The notes under the pieces are model-generated. The model searched no databases. It worked only from the letters and a program-made list of their open reading frames with translations, and was not told where the DNA came from. Positions 1-8,977 of a DNA stretch of 64,000 bases are shown here, in pieces. Every line of letters starts with the position of its first letter. Position 1 is the stretch's first letter. The stretch comes from Ehrlichia japonica (lineage in GTDB: Bacteria > Pseudomonadota > Alphaproteobacteria > Rickettsiales > Anaplasmataceae): contig NZ_CP007474.1 of assembly GCF_000632845.1 (NCBI RefSeq), positions 434,001 through 498,000 of the forward strand, given 5' to 3'. The position numbers were made by a program, and so were the translations under genes.

Positions 1-1188
1 GTTTTGATGAAAGAAAAATTAGGTTGGCATTACAAACCATTTAATATACCAGAAGAAATTTTGCAGTTATGGAAGGATGTTGCTAATAGATCAGAGGCTG
101 AATACAACATGTGGCTTGATAGATCTACAAAATACGGTAAAACTTCTAGTGATTTTATAGATATAATAAAGGATGGTGTTTCTGATTCAGTTTTGTTGAG
201 TTTAAAAAAATTTAAAGAGGAACTGTATACTTTAAATTTAAATGAAGCAACTCGTAAGACTTCTGGTAGAGTATTGGAAATTATAGCGAAGAATACAAGT
301 AAATTAATAGGTGGTTCTGCTGATCTTACTAATTCTAATAATACTAAGCCGCGGCTTGTATCAGTTATGAACAGAAATAATTTTAAGGGGTCTTATCTAC
401 ATTATGGTATTAGGGAACATGCTATGGCAGGATGTATGAATGGTATGGCCTTGCATGGTGGGATAATTCCTTATGGTGGAACATTTTTGGTTTTTTCCGA
501 TTATTGTAGACCAGCTATTAGATTGTCTGCATTGATGAAAAAGCAGGTTATTTATATTATGACACATGACTCTATTGGAGTAGGAGAAGATGGTCCGACT
601 CATCAGCCTGTAGAACATTTATCATCTTTACGATCAATCCCTAATTTATATGTTTTTAGGCCAGCTGATGCTATTGAGGTACTAGAATGTTGGGAAATTG
701 CATTAAAATTAACTAATTCTCCATCTGTGTTTATATTATCTAGGCAAGATGTTAACTGTATTCGTAGTATATGTATTGAAGAGAATTTATCTAGTAAGGG
801 TGCATATATTATACGTGAATATGAAAAAGATTTAGATGTTACCATTTTTGCAACTGGATCTGAGGTGGAAGTTGCGTTAAAAGCATCTGATATTTTGAAG
901 AATAAAGGGTTAGATACGAGAGTAGTATCTGTTCCTTGTTGGGAGTTATTAGGGCGACAAGATAAAAAATATATCTTCAATTTATTGAATAATAAAAGTA
1001 TCAAAGCTGCTGTAGAAGCTGCAAGTTCTTTTGGATGGCATAAATACATAGGGGAAAATGGTATTTTTGTGGGTTTAGAAAATTTTGGTATATCTGCTCC
1101 ATGTAAGGATTTATATAAGCACTTTGGAATCACTGCAGAAAATTTAGTAAGTAAGATACTGGATAAATTGAAGATTAATACAGATTAG
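1..1188 (+). CDS. tkt: Transketolase, C-terminal part (cut by window start)
   Basis: Thiamine-diphosphate enzyme of the non-oxidative pentose phosphate pathway, cytosolic. The reading frame is open from the first base, so the N-terminal cofactor domain lies outside the window. A TTG-ATG pair at 4-9 is internal to the family alignment, because EKLGWHYKPFNIPEE matches the usual end of the first domain. The pyrimidine-binding domain shows GGSADLTNSN, REHAMAGCMNGMA (with the catalytic glutamate) and GVGEDGPTHQPVEHL. The C-terminal domain contains VSVPCWELL. The gene ends in TAG at 1186-1188 and no terminator hairpin is apparent after it. Identification by motif is secure; only the start is unknown. 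Confidence 0.95.
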   Translation, partial: VLMKEKLGWHYKPFNIPEEILQLWKDVANRSEAEYNMWLDRSTKYGKTSSDFIDIIKDGVSDSVLLSLKKFKEELYTLNLNEATRKTSGRVLEIIAKNTSKLIGGSADLTNSNNTKPRLVSVMNRNNFKGSYLHYGIREHAMAGCMNGMALHGGIIPYGGTFLVFSDYCRPAIRLSALMKKQVIYIMTHDSIGVGEDGPTHQPVEHLSSLRSIPNLYVFRPADAIEVLECWEIALKLTNSPSVFILSRQDVNCIRSICIEENLSSKGAYIIREYEKDLDVTIFATGSEVEVALKASDILKNKGLDTRVVSVPCWELLGRQDKKYIFNLLNNKSIKAAVEAASSFGWHKYIGENGIFVGLENFGISAPCKDLYKHFGITAENLVSKILDKLKINTD

Positions 1189-1744
1189 ATATAGCTGTAT
1201 AACTCATTTTTATTGAATATTTGCGAATTTAGAATTCTTAGATATTACAAAAAGCTTCACCAAGTTAAAACTATTTAAGATTTTCTTGTAATTGGTTATT
1301 AGTTAATATGTGTTTTTTAGAGCTGAATTATAATGTTGAACTTTTGCAGAGTTTTATTAGTTTATGCATTGATATTTACCCCTCATAAGTTTTAGATTTG
1401 AAAATCTTTGAAATTGTGAATTTTAATTATATTTTTATATTGTCATAAAATGTTTAATTATTTCGATATATAAATCTTTTAATAATAAAAATATGTGTTT
1501 ACAAGAGAGGTAAGATATAAATATTATTTATAATTTTAAATCTCTAGGTAGTAATCATATACTAGCGGAGATAGTATCTTATGTGTATTTCATAGCATGG
1601 TCTAATTTATTATCAAATAAGTAAATAATGTGATGTTTAGTAATTTAATGTGATGTTTAGTAATTTAAGGTTTGGTTATTATGATTTAAATGTTTGTGTA
1701 TTGGTAATATTTGTATATATTGATTTTATCATTGTTATCGTTGG
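1189..1744. other. Non-coding gap between tkt and mnhF
   Basis: This 556-bp stretch is very AT-rich, with stops in all frames and no RNA gene that I recognise. The only structure I see is a perfect 2 x 20 bp direct repeat at about 1628-1667. A promoter for the downstream antiporter run is expected near its end, but no convincing -35/-10 pair stands out. Confidence 0.6.
1628..1667. repeat. Tandem direct repeat, 2 x 20 bp
   Basis: The 20-mer ATGTGATGTTTAGTAATTTA occurs twice back to back, at 1628 and 1648. It lies about 80 bp upstream of mnhF. It is most simply a slippage duplication; no function is evident. Confidence 0.85.
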
Positions 1745-2020
1745 ATGAAAATGTTAGTACTTACAGTTTGTGTGTTATTATTTTGTATGGGAATGATGTT
1801 AGTATATCTATCCATTGGTAGGACTATATATGATAAAATACTTGCTGCAAATTTGTTTGGGACGTATTCTATGGTTTTGATTATTGTTATTGGAATCATA
1901 AATGGTACATTTTCATTACTTATAGATGTGTCTTTGGTGTATGCATGTGTTAATTTTATCTCTACTGTTGGGTTTATGAGGTTTTTTCTTCATGGTTCTT
2001 TTGGAGATCTAAAAAAATGA
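1745..2020 (+). CDS. mnhF: Mrp-type cation/proton antiporter subunit F
   Basis: Small membrane protein of 91 aa with three predicted hydrophobic helices, matching the MnhF/MrpF/PhaF family. The conserved stretch around helix 1-2 (R-x-x-x-x-x-x-x-D-K-I-L-A-A-N) is present. Mrp antiporters are multi-subunit inner-membrane complexes exchanging Na+ or K+ for H+, related to complex I membrane arms. The stop overlaps the next ATG (ATGA at 2017-2020), which indicates translational coupling with mnhG. It is the first of five linked subunits. Start ATG at 1745; a second in-frame ATG at 1751 is possible. Confidence 0.85.
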   Translation: MKMLVLTVCVLLFCMGMMLVYLSIGRTIYDKILAANLFGTYSMVLIIVIGIINGTFSLLIDVSLVYACVNFISTVGFMRFFLHGSFGDLKK

Positions 2021-2316
2021 TGGAATATTTAAGCATGATAATTCTAGGATTGGGAATATTTTTAATTATTACTTCTGTAGTAGGAGTAATAAGGTTTCCT
2101 GATTTTTATACAAAGTTATATCCTGCAGGTATCACAGATTCTTTAGGAGCATCTTTAATTTTGATTGGACTTGCCATGCGATCTGAGTTTTCGATTTTTA
2201 CAATTAAGATTTTATTGTTAATTTGTTTGTTATGGGTTACTGGTACTACAGCATCTTATGCATTAGCACGTTCTGCTTATTACAAAGACAAAAAAGGTAA
2301 AGGTGATGTTGAGTAA
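2017..2316 (+). CDS. mnhG: Mrp-type cation/proton antiporter subunit G
   Basis: 99-aa membrane protein of the MnhG/PhaG family. The family signature G-V-I-R-F-P-D-F-Y-T-K-L-Y-P-A-G-I-T-D-S-L-G is clear at residues 23-44, followed by two further hydrophobic helices. It overlaps mnhF by 4 bp and the next gene by 14 bp, so the run is almost certainly one transcript. It has no catalytic residues of its own; its role is structural within the antiporter. Confidence 0.9.
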   Translation: MMEYLSMIILGLGIFLIITSVVGVIRFPDFYTKLYPAGITDSLGASLILIGLAMRSEFSIFTIKILLLICLLWVTGTTASYALARSAYYKDKKGKGDVE

Positions 2317-2851
2317 TATTAATTTTATTATGAATGTTGTGTTATCCCTATTCCTAGTGTTTATGTCATTTTCTTTAGTGTTATCTAAAAATCTTATTGT
2401 TAATGTAGTAATGATGTGTATATTTAGCTTTTTGATGGCGTTGTTGCATTTAGTGATGGATGCTCCAGATGTTGCAATTACAGAAGCTGCTGTAGGAGCA
2501 GGTGTAAGTACTGTACTAATGTTAGTTGCTTTATCATTGATTGATGCAGATAAAGAGAGAATATATGATAATATAAAAATATTTCCTATAGTTATTGCAC
2601 TAGGAGTATTTGTAAGTTTGATGTATGTGATACCTGATTTACCTGCCTTTGGGAATGCTGACTCTTTTGCAAATAATCATGTTGCATCTTATTATGTAAG
2701 AAATACTTATTCCTACATGGGGATTCCTAATATAGTGACTGCGATTTTAGCAAGTTTTCGTGGATATGATACTTTTGGTGAAACAGTTGTAATATTCACT
2801 GCTTCTTTGGGGATTTCTTTATTGCTGGCTAAGGATAATAATCATGTTTAA
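2303..2851 (+). CDS. Mrp antiporter subunit, MrpA C-terminal-like (DUF4040/MbhD plus MbhE-like)
   Basis: 182-aa membrane protein. Residues about 30-75 (LMALLHLVMDAPDVAITEA followed by a Gly/Ala-rich helix) are the DUF4040/MbhD domain. The C-terminal part (NHVASYYVRNTYSYMGIPN then NIVTAILASFRGYDTFGE) matches the MbhE-like domain. In many bacteria these two domains form the C-terminus of the large MrpA subunit, so here that region seems to be a separate protein. The start is GTG at 2303 or ATG at 2306; both overlap the end of mnhG. It overlaps mnhB by 8 bp. Databases often call it subunit B, which is misleading. Confidence 0.8.
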   Translation: MMLSNINFIMNVVLSLFLVFMSFSLVLSKNLIVNVVMMCIFSFLMALLHLVMDAPDVAITEAAVGAGVSTVLMLVALSLIDADKERIYDNIKIFPIVIALGVFVSLMYVIPDLPAFGNADSFANNHVASYYVRNTYSYMGIPNIVTAILASFRGYDTFGETVVIFTASLGISLLLAKDNNHV

Positions 2852-3263
2852 AGATCCAGTTTTGCGAACAATATCTATCTTGATGATACCTGTTATAATC
2901 TTGTATGGATTATATATTCAATTTCATGGTGATTATAGTCCAGGTGGTGGTTTTCAGGCTGGGGTTATTGTTGCATCTGCAATTATCTTGCATGGTATAT
3001 TATTTGGATTGAAGGTTACCTCAAAAGTAATATCACCATATATTGTGAAGTTAATTGGTGGTATTGGTATCTTGATATATGGAAGTACTGGTGTTGTATC
3101 TATGTTGCTTGGTAGTGAATTTCTATCTTATTCTACTTTAATGAGTGATCCAGTATTGGGACAGAAATTAGGGATATTTGTTGTAGAATTAGGTGTGGGC
3201 ATGACTGTATGTAGTTCTATGTTGACTATTTTTTTTAACTTTGTATCTTCTTATAAAGAATGA
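2844..3263 (+). CDS. mnhB: Mrp-type cation/proton antiporter subunit B
   Basis: 139 aa, four hydrophobic helices. The MnhB signature G-D-Y-S-P-G-G-G-F-Q-A-G-V-I-V-A-S-A lies at residues 29-46. Overlap with the preceding reading frame (8 bp) supports coupled translation. The gene ends at 3263 and leaves a 49-bp gap before mnhC, the only gap inside the antiporter run. Confidence 0.9.
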   Translation: MFKDPVLRTISILMIPVIILYGLYIQFHGDYSPGGGFQAGVIVASAIILHGILFGLKVTSKVISPYIVKLIGGIGILIYGSTGVVSMLLGSEFLSYSTLMSDPVLGQKLGIFVVELGVGMTVCSSMLTIFFNFVSSYKE

Positions 3264-3312
3264 ATACATATTATTTCTAATAATTTTATTTTAAGTATTT
3301 TTACTCCGGTGT

Positions 3313-3648
3313 ATGATTTTTAGTTATTTTAATTACATTGTGTCTATAATGTTAATGGTTATAGGATTGTATATTACTGCTACTAGTAAAAATCTTGTAA
3401 GGAAGTTGATAGGATTAAATATATTTCAAACTTCTGTATTGTTATTCTATATCTCTATGGGCTATGTTAGTGATGGTGCTGTACCAATTTTAAGTGATAG
3501 TGCAGTATTATATACTAATCCTTTACCTAGTGTTTTAATGTTAACAGCCATTGTTGTTGGGGTTGCAATTTTTGCTGTTGGTTTATCAATAGTTGTAAAA
3601 ATAAAAATGGCATTTTCTTCAATAAATGATGAAAAAATACGTAGATAA
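3313..3648 (+). CDS. mnhC: Mrp-type cation/proton antiporter subunit C (NuoK-like)
   Basis: 111-aa protein with three hydrophobic helices, homologous to MnhC and to complex I subunit NuoK. It contains the G-L-N-I-F-Q-T-S-V motif and the helix PLPSVLMLTAIVVGVAIFA. ATG at 3313 is taken as start; an upstream GTG at 3310 is also in frame. It closes the run F, G, A-C-terminal, B, C. The large ion-translocating subunits are absent here; an MnhD/NuoN-like protein lies 5.3 kb downstream at 8978. Confidence 0.87.
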   Translation: MIFSYFNYIVSIMLMVIGLYITATSKNLVRKLIGLNIFQTSVLLFYISMGYVSDGAVPILSDSAVLYTNPLPSVLMLTAIVVGVAIFAVGLSIVVKIKMAFSSINDEKIRR

Positions 3649-3779
3649 ACAAATAGTTCTTATTTTACTTATTTATGTTTTTTAGGTGTGGATAATAATA
3701 AGGTGTTTTTATCTTTAAAATCTTGTCTATACTGTTATAATTAAAGGCTATAATTAAGTGAGTTTTGGGTATAAGTCTA

Positions 3780-5624
3780 GTGTCAGATCATAGTAAAAGG
3801 ATATTAATTGATGCAGTATATCAAGATGGAATTAGAGTAGCAGTATTACGTGATGGGCAAGTTGTAGAATTTGATCAAGAGTCAAAGAGTAAAAAGTGTT
3901 TGAAAGGTAATGTGTATTGTGCTGTAGTAAAACGTATAGAGCCATCTTTGCAGGCAGTATTTATTGAATATGGAGCAAATAAGCACGGGTTTTTACCTTT
4001 TTCTGAAATATCATTGAATTATTATAATATATCTGAAGGGGAGAAAGAAAAATTATATCAAGTATTGTATGAAGATTCTGATATAAAAAATAACGATGAT
4101 ATAAAAAATGATGATGATATAAAATCTGTAGATGATTCTGTTATATGTGATAGTAAAGATCAAGGAGATGTTAGCCATTATAATGAAAAGTTGACATTGT
4201 TAAAAAAAGATAATTTGAAGAATGGTAAATCTAAATTGCCTTTTTATAAATTGTATAAGGTACAAGATGTAATAAAGCTTGATCAGAAGTTAATGGCACA
4301 GATTGTAAAAGAGGAGCGTGGAAACAAGGGGGCAACTTTTTCGACTTTTATTACTCTGGTTGGTAGATATTGTATATTTATGCCGAATTCTGGTAATAAG
4401 AACAGTGGTATATCTCGTCGTATTGAGGATGCTGATGATAGAAAGGTTTTGAAGAATTTTCTGAGTGCTATAAAACTACCAAAAGAATCTGGTATGATTA
4501 TTAGAACTGCTGGGTCTAATAAAAGTCAAAGAGATATAGAGCAGGATTTGTCTTATTTACAATCAACTTGGCGAAGTATACAGAATAGTTATGTAAGTAT
4601 TACTATGCCATCATTATTATATGTTGAAGGTGATATAATAAAGAGAACATTACGAGATTATTGTGATGAAAATACACAAGATATTATTGTATCTGGTAGC
4701 TATGCGTATGAGTTAGCAAAAGAATGTGTTAAATTTATGTTTAGGAATAGGGTGCGTCTTAGAATTTATAAAGGTAGTGTTCCTATTTTTTCTTATTACA
4801 AAGTTGAATCGCAAATTTCTGAGCTATACGGAAATATAGTTAATTTACCTTCTGGAGGATATATGGTTATTACTCCAACAGAAGCATTAGTATCAATAGA
4901 TGTTAATTCTGGTAAGATGACAGGTGAGGACAGTATTGAAGAAACAGCTTATAAAACAAATATGGAAGCTGTTAAAGAAATTGCTAGACAAGTTAATCTA
5001 AGAGGATTATCTGGATTGATAGTGATAGATTTCATTGATATGTTAAAATATCGCTATTGTAGATCAGTAGAATCTGAAATTAAAGAAGCTTTTAAATATG
5101 ATAAAGCAAAAGTGCAGTTTGGCTATATAAGTGCATTTGGATTGATGGAAATATCGAGACAAAGAGTCAAGCAAAGTATATTAGAAGCAAATACAGTACA
5201 GTGTTTACATTGCAAGGGTGTGGGTAGAGTTAGATCCCTAGAATCTTCTTCTGGAGATATATTACGTAATATTAGATATTGTGCTAATAAGAATCGTAAT
5301 AAGTTGATAAATATCTCTGTTGCTGGACAGATGGTAGAATATTTTTTTAACAATAAGCGTCAACATATTGCTGAGATTGAGGAAGAATTCAGTGTATCAA
5401 TTAAGTTGACTGTTAATCAGAATACAAGTAGCACATCGGATTTTAATGTTAGTGTTGAAAATGATGATATGTTAAATCAAAGTAAAGATGTTGTAAATGT
5501 GTTTACTGTTGACTATAAGGTTTCTGAAGATAATAAATTAAAAGAAGAAATACAAAACACTCCTACTGGAAATATGTGGATAAAGAAATGGTTAAGCCGT
5601 ATATTTTCACAATTTAATTCATAA
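3780..5624 (+). CDS. rne: Ribonuclease E/G family endoribonuclease
   Basis: Single-strand-specific endoribonuclease for mRNA decay and rRNA processing. An S1-like RNA-binding domain at the N-terminus (AVFIEYGANKHGFLPFSEI) is interrupted by an acidic, low-complexity insert at 4080-4133. The catalytic DNase I-like part has VSIDVNSGK and LIVIDFIDM, carrying the two magnesium-binding aspartates (about residues 379 and 422 counted from an upstream TTG at 3765). The zinc-link cysteine pair CLHC is at about 480-483. The long C-terminal degradosome scaffold of E. coli RNase E is missing, so the protein is of the short type. GTG at 3780 (VSDHSKRILIDA) is preferred over TTG at 3765, because family proteins begin close to KRILIDA. 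Confidence 0.9.
   Translation: MSDHSKRILIDAVYQDGIRVAVLRDGQVVEFDQESKSKKCLKGNVYCAVVKRIEPSLQAVFIEYGANKHGFLPFSEISLNYYNISEGEKEKLYQVLYEDSDIKNNDDIKNDDDIKSVDDSVICDSKDQGDVSHYNEKLTLLKKDNLKNGKSKLPFYKLYKVQDVIKLDQKLMAQIVKEERGNKGATFSTFITLVGRYCIFMPNSGNKNSGISRRIEDADDRKVLKNFLSAIKLPKESGMIIRTAGSNKSQRDIEQDLSYLQSTWRSIQNSYVSITMPSLLYVEGDIIKRTLRDYCDENTQDIIVSGSYAYELAKECVKFMFRNRVRLRIYKGSVPIFSYYKVESQISELYGNIVNLPSGGYMVITPTEALVSIDVNSGKMTGEDSIEETAYKTNMEAVKEIARQVNLRGLSGLIVIDFIDMLKYRYCRSVESEIKEAFKYDKAKVQFGYISAFGLMEISRQRVKQSILEANTVQCLHCKGVGRVRSLESSSGDILRNIRYCANKNRNKLINISVAGQMVEYFFNNKRQHIAEIEEEFSVSIKLTVNQNTSSTSDFNVSVENDDMLNQSKDVVNVFTVDYKVSEDNKLKEEIQNTPTGNMWIKKWLSRIFSQFNS
4080..4133 (+). repeat. 3 x 18-bp coding repeat in the RNase E S1 domain
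   Basis: Three 18-bp units start at 4080, 4098 and 4116 and encode DIKNND, DIKNDD and DIKSVD. The units diverge toward the third copy. They lie in the acidic insert between two halves of the S1 fold. Confidence 0.85.
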
Positions 5625-5717
5625 ATTTACGAACTTGTGTTAAATAGGGTTGTAATCTTGTGATTTGGTTATTATATCTGTGATTATAGTTTTGATTTTT
5701 ATGTAAGGGGGCTATTT

Positions 5718-7619
5718 ATGGCTGTTATAGGTATAGATTTAGGTACGACAAATTCTTGTGTTGCGGTTATGGAAGGGGGTGATACAAAGGCTATTGAAAA
5801 TAGTGAGGGAGCTAGAACTACGCCTTCAATAGTTGCATTTACTGATTCAGAAAGGTTGGTTGGTGATCCAGCAAAACGTCAAGCTACTACAAATGCTAAG
5901 AATACTATATATGCTAGTAAAAGGCTTATAGGACGTAGATATCAAGATGTAAAAGATATAAAGTCATCTTATGATGTAGTATCTGCTAGAAATGGGGATG
6001 CTTGGATAAAAGTACTTGGTAAAGAGTATTCTCCTAGTCAAATTGGTGCATTTGTTTTGGAAAAAATGAAAGAAACAGCAGAAAGACATCTTGGGCATAA
6101 GGTTGAAAAAGCTGTGATTACAGTACCTGCATATTTTAATGACGCACAACGTCAAGCAACAAAAGATGCTGGCAAGATAGCAGGGCTAGATGTTATTAGA
6201 ATAATCAATGAACCTACAGCTGCTGCTTTAGCATATGGATTAAATAAAAGTGATAAGCAGAAAGTAATAGCAGTATATGATTTAGGTGGTGGTACTTTTG
6301 ATGTATCAATATTAGAAATTGCTGATGGTGTTTTTGAAGTAAAGGCAACAAATGGGGATACAATGCTTGGTGGTGAAGATTTTGACCATGCAATTATGAA
6401 CTATTTGATGGATGATTTTAGAAAGACTACAGGTATAGATTTACATGGTGATTCTATGGCAGTGCAAAGAATCAAAGAAGCATCAGAAAAGGCAAAGATA
6501 GAGTTATCTAATCGCATGGAAACTGATATAAACCTGCCATTTATTTCTAGTGATAGTACTGGACCTAAGCATTTAAGTTTAAAATTAACTAGAGCTAAAT
6601 TTGAAAATTTAGTTGATGATCTAATTCAAAGAACTATTGAACCATGTAAAAAAGCTCTTAAGGATGCTGGAATATCTGCAGATAAAATAGATGAAGTTGT
6701 ATTAGTTGGTGGTATGACTAGAATGCCTAAAGTAGTACAAAAAGTAAAAGAATTTTTTGGTAGAGAGCCTCATAAAGGTGTTAATCCAGATGAAGTTGTA
6801 GCAATAGGTGCTGCTATACAAGGAAGTATTCTTGCTGGTGATGTTAGAGATGTATTATTGTTAGATGTAACTCCATTATCTTTAGGTATAGAAACTTTAG
6901 GTGGTGTATTTACTCCATTAATTGAAAGGAATACTACAATTCCTACAAAGAAATCTCAAGTATTTTCAACAGCAGAGGATGGTCAAACTGCAGTAACTAT
7001 TAAAGTATACCAGGGTGAGAGAAAGATGGCAGTTGATAATAAATTATTAGGTCAGTTTAGCTTGGAAGGTATACCTTCAGCTCCTCGTGGTATGCCTCAA
7101 ATTGAAGTTACATTTGACATAGATGCTAATGGTATAGTACATGTTTCAGCAAAAGATAAAGCTTCTGGTAAAGAGCAAGCTATTAAAATTCAATCTTCAG
7201 GTGGGTTAAGTGATGATGAAATTCAAAGAATGATAAAAGAAGCTGAACAAAAAGCTGGGGAAGATGAAAAGCGTAAAAAATTTATTGAGCTAAAAAATAA
7301 TGGTGAAAATTTAATACACTCTACAGAGAAGTCTTTGAATGAGCATGGAGATAAGATTACAAGTTCTGATAAGCTTGAAATTGAAAATGCTATTAGAGAT
7401 GTGAAAGATAGTCTCAGTAGTAGTGATATGGAAAATGTAGATATTTTGCAGCAAAAGATTGATCATTTGGTAAAAGTATCAATGAAATTAGGTGAAGCTT
7501 TATATTCTAATGCTGCTAATAATCCTTCAGCTGCTGAAAGTACTACAGCAAGTAACGAAAAAGATTCTAAAGTTGTTGATTCTGATTATCAGGAGATTGA
7601 TAAAAAAGACAAAAAATAG
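5718..7619 (+). CDS. dnaK: Chaperone protein DnaK (Hsp70)
   Basis: 633-aa ATP-dependent chaperone that works with DnaJ and GrpE in cytosolic protein folding. The nucleotide-binding domain has [13 protein letters not shown] at the start, [15 protein letters not shown] and [12 protein letters not shown]. The substrate domain starts after [14 protein letters not shown]. The length is close to E. coli DnaK (638). The C-terminus ends in lysine- and aspartate-rich residues (EIDKKDKK) instead of the usual EEVKDKK-like tail. A strong ribosome site, AAGGGGG, lies 7 bp before ATG at 5718. Neither dnaJ nor grpE is adjacent. Confidence 0.98.
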   Translation: MAVIGIDLGTTNSCVAVMEGGDTKAIENSEGARTTPSIVAFTDSERLVGDPAKRQATTNAKNTIYASKRLIGRRYQDVKDIKSSYDVVSARNGDAWIKVLGKEYSPSQIGAFVLEKMKETAERHLGHKVEKAVITVPAYFNDAQRQATKDAGKIAGLDVIRIINEPTAAALAYGLNKSDKQKVIAVYDLGGGTFDVSILEIADGVFEVKATNGDTMLGGEDFDHAIMNYLMDDFRKTTGIDLHGDSMAVQRIKEASEKAKIELSNRMETDINLPFISSDSTGPKHLSLKLTRAKFENLVDDLIQRTIEPCKKALKDAGISADKIDEVVLVGGMTRMPKVVQKVKEFFGREPHKGVNPDEVVAIGAAIQGSILAGDVRDVLLLDVTPLSLGIETLGGVFTPLIERNTTIPTKKSQVFSTAEDGQTAVTIKVYQGERKMAVDNKLLGQFSLEGIPSAPRGMPQIEVTFDIDANGIVHVSAKDKASGKEQAIKIQSSGGLSDDEIQRMIKEAEQKAGEDEKRKKFIELKNNGENLIHSTEKSLNEHGDKITSSDKLEIENAIRDVKDSLSSSDMENVDILQQKIDHLVKVSMKLGEALYSNAANNPSAAESTTASNEKDSKVVDSDYQEIDKKDKK

Positions 7620-7658
7620 GATTTATCGTTCTTATTGTAGTTGTATAAAAATATAGAG

Positions 7659-7687
7659 TTGATAGATATATTATATTGTGTTAGGAT
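7659..7687 (+). promoter_or_regulatory. Candidate sigma-70 promoter for the 6S-like RNA
   Basis: TTGATA (7659-7664) and TAGGAT (7682-7687) are separated by 17 bp. This predicts initiation near 7693-7695, the point where the closing stem of the RNA candidate begins. The agreement between promoter and RNA end is the main support. Confidence 0.5.
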
Positions 7688-7692
7688 TCCAA

Positions 7693-7862
7693 TGGGGGTT
7701 TCTGTATTGTACGTTGAAGTTAAGTTAATTCCTCGAGCTCAATTGATTTTTTAGGGAACTGTCACTGTTAGTCAATGGAGATTAATAAATGGTGCCCACC
7801 TTAGCTTTAAATCTCAGGATATTCAGAGCATAGACGGCAATAACGGTTTCTCCCCATTTGGG
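7693..7862 (+). ncRNA. ssrS: Candidate 6S RNA (SsrS-like)
   Basis: About 170 nt, unusually rich in G/C blocks for this genome. The ends pair: TGGGG at 7693 with CCCCA at 7852-7856. The next stem also pairs, GT-ATTG-TA-CGT near the 5' end with ACG-G-CAAT-A-AC near the 3' end, giving the long interrupted hairpin typical of 6S RNA. The 3' arm (CCCACCTT ... AGGATATTCAGAGCATAGACGGCAATA) has the same order of elements as the E. coli 3' arm (CACCUU ... GGGUUACAGC ... GGCGGCAU). 6S RNA binds housekeeping RNA polymerase by mimicking an open promoter. Other small RNAs (tmRNA, RNase P, SRP RNA) lack their diagnostic motifs here. Confidence 0.65.
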
Positions 7863-7888
7863 ATTTATATTTCTTATGAAATCTTGTT

Positions 7889-8353
7889 ATGTCTAGAAAT
7901 GAATATAACTTAAATGATAGCGATATTATCAATTTTTCTGCTGTTGATTTATTCAATATAGTATTAGATGTTGAGAAATACCCTGATTTTCTTCCATGGT
8001 GTAAAGCAGTTTATATAAAAGAACGTAGGGAAAATATAATAATAGCTGATTTGTTAGCTAATTTTAAAGGGTTAAGTGGTCAGTATACTTCAAATGTTAT
8101 ATTTAAGGAGCCTACTATGAATCAAGAAGGGTGGATAAAGGTTGAAGCAGTAGAGGGATTATTTAGATTTTTGCATAATCAATGGACATTTATTCCAAGG
8201 GGGGAAAATCAAACATTAGTACAGTTTTATATAAATTGTGCTTTTAAAGTACCTATGTTACAGTCTGCATTTAATTTGGTTTGTGATAGTGCATATAAGA
8301 GAATAATGACTGCTTTTAAAAATAGGGCAAATAGTTTATTGTTACCTGAGTAA
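7889..8353 (+). CDS. RatA/Coq10-family START-like protein
   Basis: 154 aa with the polyketide cyclase / SRPBCC fold signature of the RatA and Coq10 family. FSAVDLFNIVLDVEKYPDFL, P-W-C and QWTFIPRG are recognisable. Mitochondrial Coq10 binds ubiquinone, while E. coli RatA was described as affecting 70S ribosome formation. In an alphaproteobacterium a quinone-related role is the more likely one, but this is inference. ATG at 7889 follows the 6S-like RNA by only about 27 bp. The two could share a transcript, as 6S RNA is often cotranscribed with a downstream gene. Confidence 0.8.
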   Translation: MSRNEYNLNDSDIINFSAVDLFNIVLDVEKYPDFLPWCKAVYIKERRENIIIADLLANFKGLSGQYTSNVIFKEPTMNQEGWIKVEAVEGLFRFLHNQWTFIPRGENQTLVQFYINCAFKVPMLQSAFNLVCDSAYKRIMTAFKNRANSLLLPE

Positions 8354-8519
8354 TATATTATTATATTTTACAAGTAGCAAAAGAAGTCGTTACTTGTATT
8401 AACAAACAGATAACTCTAGTCAGGTTATGGTTCTATCTTTGTATTAATTATTTTAAACCTGAAGGGTAAGTAAGAATATATTTGTTTAATATAGATATTA
8501 TAATCAATGATAGATTTTG

Positions 8520-8685
8520 CTGTTTACAGGAAATGAATTATTATATTTAATAGGATTAACAACTAAAATTACTTCGTCATAAGAAATCGAATCTTTAATA
8601 ACTTTAAACTTTCTCATTATTGACCTGACCAACATGTAATCTTTCTGCCTGCTATATCTAAAAAAATATCACAATTATCAATATT
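8520..8685 (-). pseudogene. Decayed ffh (SRP54) fragment
   Basis: Reading the minus strand gives DIFLDIAGR, then a shifted frame MRKFKVIKDSISYDEVILVVN. The intact Ffh of this window (10552-11883) has DVLILDTAGR followed by MEELQAIRDLTSPSEVILVVD in the same order and spacing. The DNA also aligns, for example GAAGTAATTTTAGTTGTTAA against GAAGTGATTTTGGTTGTTGA. Stops and frame breaks rule out function. It covers roughly residues 178-235 of Ffh. FtsY is a weaker match. Confidence 0.7.
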
Positions 8686-8748
8686 GAGCGGTTGTTGTTT
8701 CGATATAGTTAGTTAAAATTTTAATAATTAAAAAAAGTTGTATATGTG

Positions 8749-8780
<32 letters not shown>

Positions 8781-8977
8781 GATATTTCCAATTATTTCTG
8801 AGTTGCAGGATAATACAATCCAATAGCATTTTTTTATTACTTTTTTGTGAAGAGAAATACAGTTGTTCTAATAAGAAATATATTTATATTTCCAATGTTT
8901 AATAGCTATTTTTAGTGCGATTTAGTATTAGTTAATATATAGTTGAGAAATAATAATACTATATAATTTGAGTTATT

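Noticed and set aside
3723-3754. Promoter for rne using TTGTCT and one of two TATAAT boxes
   Set aside because: Spacing is 20 bp to one box and too short to the other. TATAAT alone is common in such AT-rich DNA.
7693-7862. tmRNA, RNase P RNA or SRP RNA as alternatives for the structured RNA
   Set aside because: No tag-peptide frame or tRNA-like end, no RNase P conserved core and no SRP tetraloop motif were found.
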